This document shows positions 1-7,006 of a DNA stretch of 9,633 nucleotides, piece by piece. The translations under genes were made by a program, and so were the position numbers. Position 1 is the stretch's first letter; every line of letters begins with the position of its first letter. Source of the DNA: Actinomycetes bacterium (GTDB lineage Bacteria > Actinomycetota > Actinomycetes > Actinomycetales > Cellulomonadaceae); the NCBI GenBank assembly GCA_021793115.1, contig JAJYTJ010000141.1:1-9633 (forward strand), read 5' to 3'. A model generated the notes under the pieces. That model was not told the origin of the DNA and searched no databases. It saw nothing but the letters and a program-made list of their open reading frames with translations.

Positions 1-16
1 CCCAGCGTCGACGCCG

Positions 17-2830
17 ATGGACCAGACGCTCCGCCGCAAGCTCATCGAGGTGTCGCTCCCGCTCGAGGAGATCAACCGGGAGTCGGCGCGGGAGAAGTCG
101 ATCCGTCACGGTCACCCGTCGACGCTGCACCTGTGGTGGGCCCGTCGTCCGCTCGCCGCGGCGCGCGCCGTGCTCTTCGCCCAGCTGGTCGACGACCCGA
201 GCTCGCACCCCGAGACCTTCCCGACGGCCGAGGACCAGGCCCGCGAGCGCGAGCGGCTGCACCAGATCATCCGTGACCTGGTGGTCTGGGAGAACGTGAA
301 CGACGAGGGGCTGCTGCGTCGCGCGCATGCCGAGATCGTCGCGTCCGCGCCCGGTGGCAAGCCGCCGGCGATCCTCGACCCCTTCGCCGGCGGCGGCACC
401 ATCCCGCTGGAGGCCCAGCGCCTGGGCCTGGAGGCCCACGCCAGCGACCTCAACCCGGTCGCTGTCCTGATCAACAAGGCGCTCATCGAGATCCCCCCAA
501 AGTTCGCTGGGCGCCCGCCGGTGTTTCCCGGCGCTGCCGACTCCCGCATGGGCGCCTGGCCGCGGGCCACCGGCCTGGCCGAGGACGTGCGCCGCTACGG
601 CGCCTGGATGCGGGACCGCGCCGAAGAACGCATCGGCCACCTCTACCCGAAGGCGACGCTGCCGGACGGATCCAAGGCAACGGTCATCGCCTGGATCTGG
701 GCCCGCACCGTCACGTGCCCGAACCCGGCGTGCGGCATCGAGATGCCCCTCGTGCGCTCGTGGTGGCTCGGCAAGAAGAAGGGCAAGGAGGCGTACGTCG
801 TCCCGCGCGTGGTGGAAAACGAGAACGCGCCTTCCGGGAGGCGCGTCGAGTTCACCATTGGGCACGTCGTCGCCGGCGCCCCGCGTGGGGACGACGAAGG
901 GACAGTCGGACGCACCGGTGCAGCGTGCGTGGCGTGCAGCGCCGCGGTGTCGCTCAACTACGTCCGAGGAGAAGGCCGCGCCGGGCGCATGCACCCCCAG
1001 CTCATGGCCGTGGTCGCCGAGGGCATGCGCCAGCGGTTGTACCTGGCCCCCGACGGCGAGCACGTTAGGGCCGCCGACATCGCCAGGCCGCCGGACGCGC
1101 CTGAGGGAGACCTGCCCAACAACCCGCGCGACTTCAAGACACCCAACTACGGCATGACGCGGTGGGCGGACCTGTTTACGAACCGACAGCTCGTCGCGCT
1201 GGCGACGTTCAGCGACCTGGTCGCCGAGGCCCGCGAGCAGGTCCTCAAGGACGCCCTCGCCACCGGCCTTCCCGAAGGCGCGCCCCTCGCCACAGGCGGC
1301 ACCGACGCCTACGCCTACGCCGACGCCGTCGCCACGTACCTCGGGATCGTCGTCAGCAAGATGACTGACCGGAACTCGACGCTCGTCAACTGGTACGTCT
1401 CGCGAGAGTCCACAAGTTCGACGTTCTCCCGACAAGCGCTTCCCATGATGTGGGACTTCTCGGAGGTCGCCGCGCTCGGAGACAACACGGGCTCGTTCAG
1501 CAACGCCCTGCTCTGGACGGCGGAGACCGTCGAGGACCTCGACACCAGGCATCGCGCCGCCGCCGCACAGGCAGATGCGAGCACCCGGTCCTACCGTCAC
1601 ATGCTCATCTCGACCGACCCGCCGTACTACGACAACATCGGCTACTCCGACCTCTCCGACTACTTCTACGTCTGGCTCCGCCGCTCTCTGCGCGACATTC
1701 ATCCCGATCTGTTCCGCACTGTGCTGGTGCCGAAGGCCGAGGAACTCGTCGCGAACCCCTACCGCCGCGGCGGCAAGGAGGAAGCCGGCCGGTTCTTCGA
1801 GACCGGCTTTGAGCACGTCTTCGCGCGTGCCCGTGAGGCAGCACGCGACGACTACCCGATCACCGTGTACTACGCCTTCAAGCAGGCCGAACTCGAATCT
1901 GAAGGCGTTGCCTCAACGGGCTGGGCAACGCTTCTCGAAGGCATGATCCGATCAGGCTGGACCATCACGGCGACATGGCCGGTCCGCTCGGAGCTGGGAA
2001 ACCGCATGATCGCCTCCGGCACCAACGCCCTCGCCTCCTCGATCGTCCTGGCCCTCCGCCCGCGCCACGACTCCGCTCAGGCCACCACGCGACGCGGCTT
2101 CCTCACCGCTCTCAAGGCCGAGCTCCCGCAGGCGCTGCGCGAGATGCAGCAGGGCGCCATCGCGCCGGTGGACCTGGCGCAGTCGACCATCGGGCCCGGC
2201 ATGGCGGTGTTCTCGCGCTACAGCAAGGTGGTCGAGGCCGACGGCACCGCGATGACGGTGAAGACCGCGCTGGCCCTCATCAACCAGGCGCTCGACGAGG
2301 TGCTCGCCGAGCAGGACGGCGACCTGGACGCCGACACCCGGTTCTGCCTCACCTGGTACGCGCAGTACGGCTGGGCAGAGAAGGGCTTCGGAGAGGCCGA
2401 CGTCCTCGCCCGAGCGATGAACACGTCCGTCGAGGGGCTCGCCCGCGGCGGCGTGCTCGTCTCCCGCGCTGGCAAGGTCCGCCTGCTTCCGCCGCCGGAC
2501 CTGCCGACGAACTGGGACCCGACGTCCGACGACAGGCTCTCCGTGTGGGAGGCGACCATGCATCTGGCGCGCGTGCTGGACTCCGGCGGCGTGGACGCCG
2601 CCGGAGCGCTCATGCCGCTCGTCGGGCAGCGCGTGGACCTGGACGACGTGCAGCGCCTGGCCTACCGCCTCTACGAGCTGACGCAGGCGACCCGCCCGGC
2701 CGACGCGTTGGTGTTCAACGCCCTCGGCACGTCGTGGTCCGACCTCTCGACCGTCGCCCGGCGCGCCGAGACACACCCGACGGCGACCGAGCAGACCTTC
2801 GACTTCGCCTCGCTCGCCGAACCCGGCTGA
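17..2830 (+). CDS. DUF1156-family DNA methyltransferase (adenine-type) with zinc ribbon
   Basis: A 937-residue protein that probably methylates DNA using S-adenosylmethionine, to modify or mark self DNA. Residues about 8-70 match the DUF1156 N-terminus, with the pattern REKSIRHGHPSTLHLWWARR. The SAM-binding motif is DPFAGGGTIP (D121-P130) and the catalytic motif DPPY lies at D534-Y537, an order like alpha-class amino-methyltransferases. DPPY favours N6-adenine as target. Between them, C234/C239 and the C304-x-x-C307 pair look like a zinc ribbon, perhaps involved in target recognition. The region after about residue 690 is the usual helical C-terminal part of the family, with no extra enzyme motif recognised. 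The ATG at 17 fits the family's usual beginning, but only 16 bases precede it and no ribosome site is visible, so a slightly earlier start cannot be excluded. It is first of a same-strand set with the VapBC pair and the DUF499 ATPase. The family call is strong; the defence role is inferred from family context. Confidence 0.93.
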   Translation: MDQTLRRKLIEVSLPLEEINRESAREKSIRHGHPSTLHLWWARRPLAAARAVLFAQLVDDPSSHPETFPTAEDQARERERLHQIIRDLVVWENVNDEGLLRRAHAEIVASAPGGKPPAILDPFAGGGTIPLEAQRLGLEAHASDLNPVAVLINKALIEIPPKFAGRPPVFPGAADSRMGAWPRATGLAEDVRRYGAWMRDRAEERIGHLYPKATLPDGSKATVIAWIWARTVTCPNPACGIEMPLVRSWWLGKKKGKEAYVVPRVVENENAPSGRRVEFTIGHVVAGAPRGDDEGTVGRTGAACVACSAAVSLNYVRGEGRAGRMHPQLMAVVAEGMRQRLYLAPDGEHVRAADIARPPDAPEGDLPNNPRDFKTPNYGMTRWADLFTNRQLVALATFSDLVAEAREQVLKDALATGLPEGAPLATGGTDAYAYADAVATYLGIVVSKMTDRNSTLVNWYVSRESTSSTFSRQALPMMWDFSEVAALGDNTGSFSNALLWTAETVEDLDTRHRAAAAQADASTRSYRHMLISTDPPYYDNIGYSDLSDYFYVWLRRSLRDIHPDLFRTVLVPKAEELVANPYRRGGKEEAGRFFETGFEHVFARAREAARDDYPITVYYAFKQAELESEGVASTGWATLLEGMIRSGWTITATWPVRSELGNRMIASGTNALASSIVLALRPRHDSAQATTRRGFLTALKAELPQALREMQQGAIAPVDLAQSTIGPGMAVFSRYSKVVEADGTAMTVKTALALINQALDEVLAEQDGDLDADTRFCLTWYAQYGWAEKGFGEADVLARAMNTSVEGLARGGVLVSRAGKVRLLPPPDLPTNWDPTSDDRLSVWEATMHLARVLDSGGVDAAGALMPLVGQRVDLDDVQRLAYRLYELTQATRPADALVFNALGTSWSDLSTVARRAETHPTATEQTFDFASLAEPG

Positions 2831-2842
2831 GCCGTCCGGTGG

Positions 2843-2885
2843 ATCGCGTATGCGATTCCGCTGCGGTGTGATGGCGCGATCGCAT
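2843..2885. repeat. Short ATCGC/GCGAT inverted repeats after the methylase gene
   Basis: The gap after the methylase stop contains ATCGC at 2843-2847 facing GCGAT at 2852-2856 with a 4-base loop. ATGCGAT at 2850-2856 also faces ATCGCAT at 2879-2885, and GCGATCGC at 2876-2883 is a perfect 8-base palindrome. There is no T-run after any of them, so a classical terminator is not supported. They could be a weak transcript end for the methylase gene or extra binding sites for the VapB regulator. Short GC-rich palindromes are common by chance in such a genome. Confidence 0.3.
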
Positions 2886-2887
2886 TA

Positions 2888-2918
2888 TGCATGCGCGACG
2901 TAGCAGCGCGCATGTAAT
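2888..2918 (+). promoter_or_regulatory. Probable vapBC promoter and autoregulatory operator
   Basis: TGCATGCGCG at 2888-2897 and CGCGCATGTA at 2907-2916 form an inverted repeat with 9 of 10 positions paired and a 9-base spacer. The right arm overlaps TGTAAT at 2913-2918, which matches the -10 consensus at 5 of 6 bases. Transcription would start about 2925-2927, essentially on the vapB ATG at 2927, which would make a leaderless message; no Shine-Dalgarno sequence is present. No convincing -35 box is seen. VapB antitoxins bind such repeats alone or with VapC and repress their own operon, so the overlap with the -10 box fits autorepression. The regulatory role is inferred. Confidence 0.5.
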
Positions 2919-2926
2919 CTGCATGC

Positions 2927-3166
2927 ATGGTGGCTCTCCAGATCCGCGACGTCCCCGACGACGTGCGTGATGTCCTCGCGGCACGCGCGCACGCGCAGGG
3001 CCGGTCGCTCCAGTCGCTCCTGCTCGACATCGTCCGGCGCGAGGCGGGCTTCGAGCGGAACCGCGCACTGCTCAAGGACCTCGCATGGGCGGACGGCAGC
3101 CGCGGCACGCTGGTCGACGTGATCGACGCGCTCGACCAGGCGCGGACGGAGCGCACGCCGGCGTGA
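2927..3166 (+). CDS. vapB: VapB-type antitoxin, ribbon-helix-helix (FitA-like)
   Basis: A 79-residue protein. Its N-terminus (VALQIRDVPDDVRDVLAARA) has the strand-helix-helix pattern of FitA/VapB ribbon-helix-helix DNA-binding proteins. The second helix is about residues 25-40 (GRSLQSLLLDIVRREA). The C-terminal half is a charged tail of the kind that wraps around and blocks the partner PIN toxin. Its stop overlaps the next gene's start by three bases (GTG at 3163, TGA at 3164-3166), so the two are translationally coupled, as in many VapBC pairs. ATG 2927 is chosen because the family profile begins there; it lies 8 bases after a likely -10 box, suggesting leaderless translation. Length is usual for the family. 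The pair sits between a DUF1156 methylase and a DUF499 ATPase, an unusual position. Confidence 0.85.
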   Translation: MVALQIRDVPDDVRDVLAARAHAQGRSLQSLLLDIVRREAGFERNRALLKDLAWADGSRGTLVDVIDALDQARTERTPA

Positions 3167-3558
3167 TCGTCGTCGACGCGTCGGCCACCGCCCTGTTGTT
3201 CTGCGATCCCGAGACCGAGCCACGCGCCGCGCGCGCGCGCCGGGTGCTTCACGACGACCCCGCATGGCTGGTCCCGGAGCACTGGCGGGTCGAGGTGTGC
3301 GCAGCACTCCGGGGCTTGGATCGGGGCGGCAAGCTTCACGACGGCGCGCGCGCCGTCCGGCTGCTCGGCGAGCTCACCGTGGCGACCGTGCCGACGGCCG
3401 AGATCCTCGGCCGGATGTGGGAGCTGCGCGCGGCGTTGAGCACCTACGACGCCGCGTACGTCGCGGTCGCGGAGTCGGCCGGCCTCACGCTCGTCACGGC
3501 CGACGGCCGGCTCGCGCGGGCGTCCGTCGCCCATTGCCCGATCGACCTGCTCGCCTGA
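3163..3558 (+). CDS. vapC: VapC-type PIN-domain toxin ribonuclease
   Basis: A 131-residue PIN-domain protein, probably an Mg2+-dependent endoribonuclease that cleaves tRNA or rRNA and halts growth when its antitoxin is lost. The acidic residues expected of a PIN active site are D5 (VIVVDASA), E44 (WRVEVCAAL), D96 (STYDAAYVAVAE) and D114 (VTADGRLAR), so the enzyme looks intact. The GTG start at 3163 places VIVVDAS at the N-terminus, as in the family. An in-frame ATG at 3085 would add 26 residues read out of frame through vapB and is not believed. The start overlaps the vapB stop. The RNA target cannot be read from the sequence. The next gene, the ATPase, starts 59 bases after the stop. Confidence 0.88.
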   Translation: MIVVDASATALLFCDPETEPRAARARRVLHDDPAWLVPEHWRVEVCAALRGLDRGGKLHDGARAVRLLGELTVATVPTAEILGRMWELRAALSTYDAAYVAVAESAGLTLVTADGRLARASVAHCPIDLLA

Positions 3559-3572
3559 CCGTCGGGCGGCCG

Positions 3573-3611
3573 TTGGGTGAGCCCCGGTCGCCACATCTAT
3601 TGGGCCATAGT
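3573..3611 (+). promoter_or_regulatory. Possible promoter for the DUF499 ATPase gene
   Basis: The 59-base gap after vapC has no Shine-Dalgarno sequence before the ATPase GTG at 3618. TTGGGT at 3573-3578 could serve as a -35 box, with TCTATT at 3596-3601 as a -10 box after 17 bases. Alternatively CATAGT at 3606-3611 (4 of 6 bases of the -10 consensus) would start transcription almost on the GTG and give a leaderless message. Neither is strong. The gene may instead be read through from vapBC or the methylase. Confidence 0.25.
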
Positions 3612-3617
3612 TGCCCC

Positions 3618-6600
3618 GTGGCACTGAGCAACCGCGACAAGGTCGGCAAGGGGCTGGAAGCGCTGGGCAGGGGGCTGCGGCCGTTCGTCGACCGGCACAT
3701 GGCGGCGACGGTGCCGCAGGGCAGGGACTGGGTGGACCTCATCGAGGCCCGCGACGCCGCCAAGCACGGCACGACGAAGTCGTACTCGGCCGACGACCCG
3801 CGCTTCCTCCTCAGAGTGATGACGGAGGAATGGCGGGCCTTCGGGCCGGACCTGTCCCGCGTGGACTCGTCGTACGCCTCCGAGCTGCGTGAGGTGGCCA
3901 ACCGCTGGGCTCACGACCCGTCCCTCCCCACGGACGACACGTCGCGCGCGCTCGACACCATGGAGCGACTGCTCACCAGCGTCGGCGCCCCCGACGAGGC
4001 CGCGGCCGTGAACGCGCTCCGCATCGACCACCAGCGCGCCGCCATCGAGGAGCAGACGCGCAAGACGGTCCGCGCGGCCGTGGGCACGGTGTCCACCCCG
4101 GGCACGGGCATCAAGCCGTGGCGCGAGGTGATCACGCCGCACCGCGACGTCGCCTCCGGCCAGTTCAACGCCGCCGAGTTCGCGGCCGACCTGCACCAGG
4201 TGGCCCATGGCGAGACCACGCAACGCGAGTACGCCGACCCGCAGGAGTTCTTCGCCCGGACCTACCTCACCGAGGGACTGCGTGACCTGCTGGATCGAGC
4301 AGTCCGCCGACTCTCGGGCGACACCAACGCCTCACCAGTGGTCAACCTGCAGACCAACTTCGGCGGGGGCAAGACGCACTCGATGCTCGCCGTGTACCAC
4401 CTGGTCAGCGGCCTGCCGTCGTCGGCCTTCCCGCAGGAGGTGCAGGAGATCGTCGCCGACGCGGACCTGGCCGGCCTGCACGTTCGGCGGGTCACGCTCG
4501 TCGGTACCCACCTCGGCCCCAACCAGCCCCGCATCAAGGACGACGGCACCGTCGTCAACACCCTCTGGGGCGAGCTGGCGTGGCAGCTGGGCGGGCGGGC
4601 GGCCTACGACCGCATCGCCGACTCCGACGTGGCGGGGACCCCGCCCGGCGACGCGCTCACCGACCTCATCCGCGAGCACGCCCCGGTGCTGATCCTCATC
4701 GACGAGTGGGTCGCCTACGCGCGCGGGCTGTCGGAGGAGAAGCTGGCAGGCGGGCGGTTCGAGGACCAGTTCACGTTCGCGCAGGCGCTGACCGAGGCAG
4801 TCAGCGCCATCCCGCGGGCGATGCTGCTCGTCTCGATCCCCGCCTCGGACAACCTGGACGCCGCCGACCCGTCGTCAGCCATCGAGGTGGGCGGCGAGCG
4901 CGGTCGTCGTGCCCTCGTCGCCCTGCTCAACGCCGTGGGCCGCAAGGCCGACCACTGGCGGCCGGCGTCGTCGGTCGAGTCCTTCGAGATCGTCCGGCGC
5001 CGCCTGTTCGCGGACCCGAGCGCCCACGCCCGAACCGAGATCGCGGCCGTCGCGCGCCAGTTCGTGACGTTCTACCGGGAGAACCACGGGCAGTTCCCGT
5101 CGGAGTCCGAGGACCCGGCCTACGAGGACCGGATCCGAGCGGCGTACCCGATCCACCCCGAGCTGTTCGACCGGCTCTACACGGACTGGTCCACGCTCGA
5201 GCGGTTCCAGCGCACCCGGGGCGTGCTGCGTCTGATGTCGACCGTGATCCACGAGCTGTGGTCGTCGGGCGACGCAAGCCCGCTGATCATGCCGGGGTCG
5301 GTGCCGCTGCACGCCCCGCGCGTCGCGTCCGAGCTGACGAACTACCTGCCGGACTCGTGGCGGCCGATCATCGACAAGGACATCGACGGCGAGGGCGCGA
5401 CACCGGTGCTCATCGACGCCGGCCGGCCGGCGTTCGGGTCCCGCTCGCTGACCCGCCGCATCGCACGGACCGTGTTCGTCGAGTCCGCCGCAACCCTCGG
5501 CACGGACCACAAGGGCGTCGAGCGGCCACGCCTGTGGCTCGGGGTCGCCATCCCTGGCGACACCGTGGGCAATTTCGGTGCCGCCCTCGAGGTGCTCAGC
5601 CAGCGGGCCACCTACCTGTACTCCGAGGACGCCCGCTACTGGTTCGCCACCACCGCGTCCGTCACCCGCACCGCGGCCGACATCGCCGACCGGCTGCGGG
5701 CGGAGCCCGAGCGCGTCTGGGACGAGGTCAAGCGCCGGCTGCCCGAGCTCGTGCGTGACCGCGGCCTCTTCGCAGGCGTGCACGTCGCGCCCCTCGACGA
5801 CGCCGACGTGCCGGACGTCGACACGGCCAGGCTCGTCGTCGTGCACCCGCGGTACCTCCACGCGCGGGGCGACGAGACGTCCGCGGCCTGGCAGTGGGCG
5901 TCCGCCACCCTGCTCCGCGTCGGTGCGGCGCAACGGCGGTTCCGCAACCAGGTCGTCTTCCTCGCTGCGGACGCGACGCGGTACGAGGACCTCGACGCCG
6001 CCGTCCGCGACTACCTCGCGTGGAAGCAGGTCGACGAGTCCGCGACGACCCTCAACCTGACGTCGCAGCAGGCGGCCCAGGCCGCGTCTCGACGCCGGCA
6101 GTCCGACGAGGACGCCAAGAACCGCCTGCTGGCGACCTACGTCCACGCGCTCGTCCCGCATCAGCCCGAGCCGAACCAGCCCGCCGGCCTCACGGCGGAC
6201 CGGGTCCCCGAGTCGGGTGCGAGCCTCGCGGCCCGCGTGTCCGAGAAGCTGCGCCGGGGCGGCGAGCTGACGAACACCTACGGTGCACTGGGCGTGCGGA
6301 TGGCGCTCGACGGGCCGCTCTCCACGGTGTGGCGAGCCGGTCATGTGGGCCTCGGCGAGCTGTGGTCGCTCTTTGCGCAGTACCCGTACCTCGACCGGCT
6401 GCGCGACCGCTCCGTCCTGGAACAGGCCCTGCTGTCCGGGTTGTCGTCGCTCGTCTGGCAGATGGAGGCGTTCGCGCTCGCCGAGGGCTACGACGAGGCG
6501 TCGAGTCGCTATCTCGGTCTCGTCGTTCCTGGAGACCGTCCCGAGCCGCTGTCGCTGAGCGACTCGTGGCTCGTCGTGCAACCGGCGACGGCGGTCGCGC

Positions 6601-6968
6601 AGCGCACGGCCGAGACCGCGCCGCCCGCTGCCGAGCCAGAGGCCGCCGACGACGGAGGCACGCGCCCCGGTGAGGCCCAACCGCGGACGCCCGCGTCTCC
6701 CACCCCGCGCCCGGACCTCGATCGACAGAATGCTCCGACGCGCTTCTTCGGCTCGATCGCCGTCAGCCCGGAGCGGTACGGCCGTGACTTCGCGCGCATC
6801 GCCCAGGAGGTGATCGCCCACCTCGCCGCGGCCCCGGGCACGTCGCTGGAGATCTCGGTGGAGATCCATGCGACGAACGCCGCTGGCTTCGCGACGGACA
6901 CCGTCCGCACGGTGCGCGAGAACGCCGCCACGCTGAAGTTCGGCACGAGCGGCTTCGAATCGGAGTAG
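3618..6968 (+). CDS. DUF499-type ATPase with N-terminal Swt1-family HEPN domain
   Basis: A 1116-residue protein. Residues about 3-125 resemble the Swt1-type HEPN domain (ALSNRDKVGKGLEALGRGL at the start, LREVANRWAHD at 90-100). The ATPase core has Walker A NFGGGKTH (F248-H254; K252 and T253) and Walker B VLILIDEW (D362, E363). MLLVSIPASDN near 402-412 may be a sensor region, and QRTRGVLRLMS around 531-541 is a recognisable DUF499 stretch. Residues about 995-1038 are a Pro/Ala-rich linker before a compact C-terminal domain. DUF499 proteins accompany DUF1156 methylases in defence loci, where they are thought to supply ATP-driven sensing or remodelling; their biochemistry is poorly known. GTG 3618 is preferred because the HEPN domain starts there. 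The open frame extends back to 3264, but that part overlaps vapC in another frame. The expected HEPN arginine before N95 is alanine (A94), so RNase activity is uncertain. Confidence 0.9.
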   Translation: MALSNRDKVGKGLEALGRGLRPFVDRHMAATVPQGRDWVDLIEARDAAKHGTTKSYSADDPRFLLRVMTEEWRAFGPDLSRVDSSYASELREVANRWAHDPSLPTDDTSRALDTMERLLTSVGAPDEAAAVNALRIDHQRAAIEEQTRKTVRAAVGTVSTPGTGIKPWREVITPHRDVASGQFNAAEFAADLHQVAHGETTQREYADPQEFFARTYLTEGLRDLLDRAVRRLSGDTNASPVVNLQTNFGGGKTHSMLAVYHLVSGLPSSAFPQEVQEIVADADLAGLHVRRVTLVGTHLGPNQPRIKDDGTVVNTLWGELAWQLGGRAAYDRIADSDVAGTPPGDALTDLIREHAPVLILIDEWVAYARGLSEEKLAGGRFEDQFTFAQALTEAVSAIPRAMLLVSIPASDNLDAADPSSAIEVGGERGRRALVALLNAVGRKADHWRPASSVESFEIVRRRLFADPSAHARTEIAAVARQFVTFYRENHGQFPSESEDPAYEDRIRAAYPIHPELFDRLYTDWSTLERFQRTRGVLRLMSTVIHELWSSGDASPLIMPGSVPLHAPRVASELTNYLPDSWRPIIDKDIDGEGATPVLIDAGRPAFGSRSLTRRIARTVFVESAATLGTDHKGVERPRLWLGVAIPGDTVGNFGAALEVLSQRATYLYSEDARYWFATTASVTRTAADIADRLRAEPERVWDEVKRRLPELVRDRGLFAGVHVAPLDDADVPDVDTARLVVVHPRYLHARGDETSAAWQWASATLLRVGAAQRRFRNQVVFLAADATRYEDLDAAVRDYLAWKQVDESATTLNLTSQQAAQAASRRRQSDEDAKNRLLATYVHALVPHQPEPNQPAGLTADRVPESGASLAARVSEKLRRGGELTNTYGALGVRMALDGPLSTVWRAGHVGLGELWSLFAQYPYLDRLRDRSVLEQALLSGLSSLVWQMEAFALAEGYDEASSRYLGLVVPGDRPEPLSLSDSWLVVQPATAVAQRTAETAPPAAEPEAADDGGTRPGEAQPRTPASPTPRPDLDRQNAPTRFFGSIAVSPERYGRDFARIAQEVIAHLAAAPGTSLEISVEIHATNAAGFATDTVRTVRENAATLKFGTSGFESE

Positions 6969-6979
6969 CTCACCTACCC

Positions 6980-6999
6980 GTACCCCCTAGGGGTATAGT
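6980..6999 (+). promoter_or_regulatory. CsoR-type copper operator overlapping the csoR -10 box
   Basis: TACCCC at 6981-6986 and GGGGTA at 6990-6995 are perfect inverted arms around CTA. This is the C-tract/G-tract palindrome typical of operators bound by copper sensors of the CsoR family. TATAGT at 6994-6999 matches the -10 consensus at 5 of 6 bases and overlaps the right arm, so bound CsoR would block RNA polymerase. Transcription would start near 7006-7007, at the csoR ATG. No good -35 box is seen; it would fall at the end of the ATPase gene or just after it. Only 38 bases separate the ATPase stop from csoR. Confidence 0.8.
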
Positions 7000-7006
7000 G
7001 GTGAGC

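Noticed and set aside
1952..2776. A 274-codon minus-strand frame and a 298-codon plus-strand frame (1975-2871) within the methylase
   Set aside because: Both are Arg/Gly/Ala-rich alternative frames of the methylase C-terminal region, with no ribosome site or domain.
3085..3162. Earlier ATG start for vapC
   Set aside because: The added 26 residues overlap vapB in another frame and would displace the PIN aspartate strand from the N-terminus. GTG 3163 overlapping the vapB stop is the normal arrangement.
3264..3617. N-terminal extension of the ATPase from an ATG at 3264
   Set aside because: These 118 codons overlap vapC out of frame and translate to Arg-rich low-complexity sequence, whereas the family N-terminus begins exactly at GTG 3618.
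4875..6869. A 664-codon minus-strand open frame opposite the ATPase gene
   Set aside because: Low-complexity composition with no recognisable motif. The plus strand there encodes a DUF499 protein with family features along its length.
6998..7006. GTG starts for csoR at 6998 or 7001
   Set aside because: They lie within or next to the -10 box (6994-6999), upstream of the expected transcription start, so they could not be translated from this promoter.
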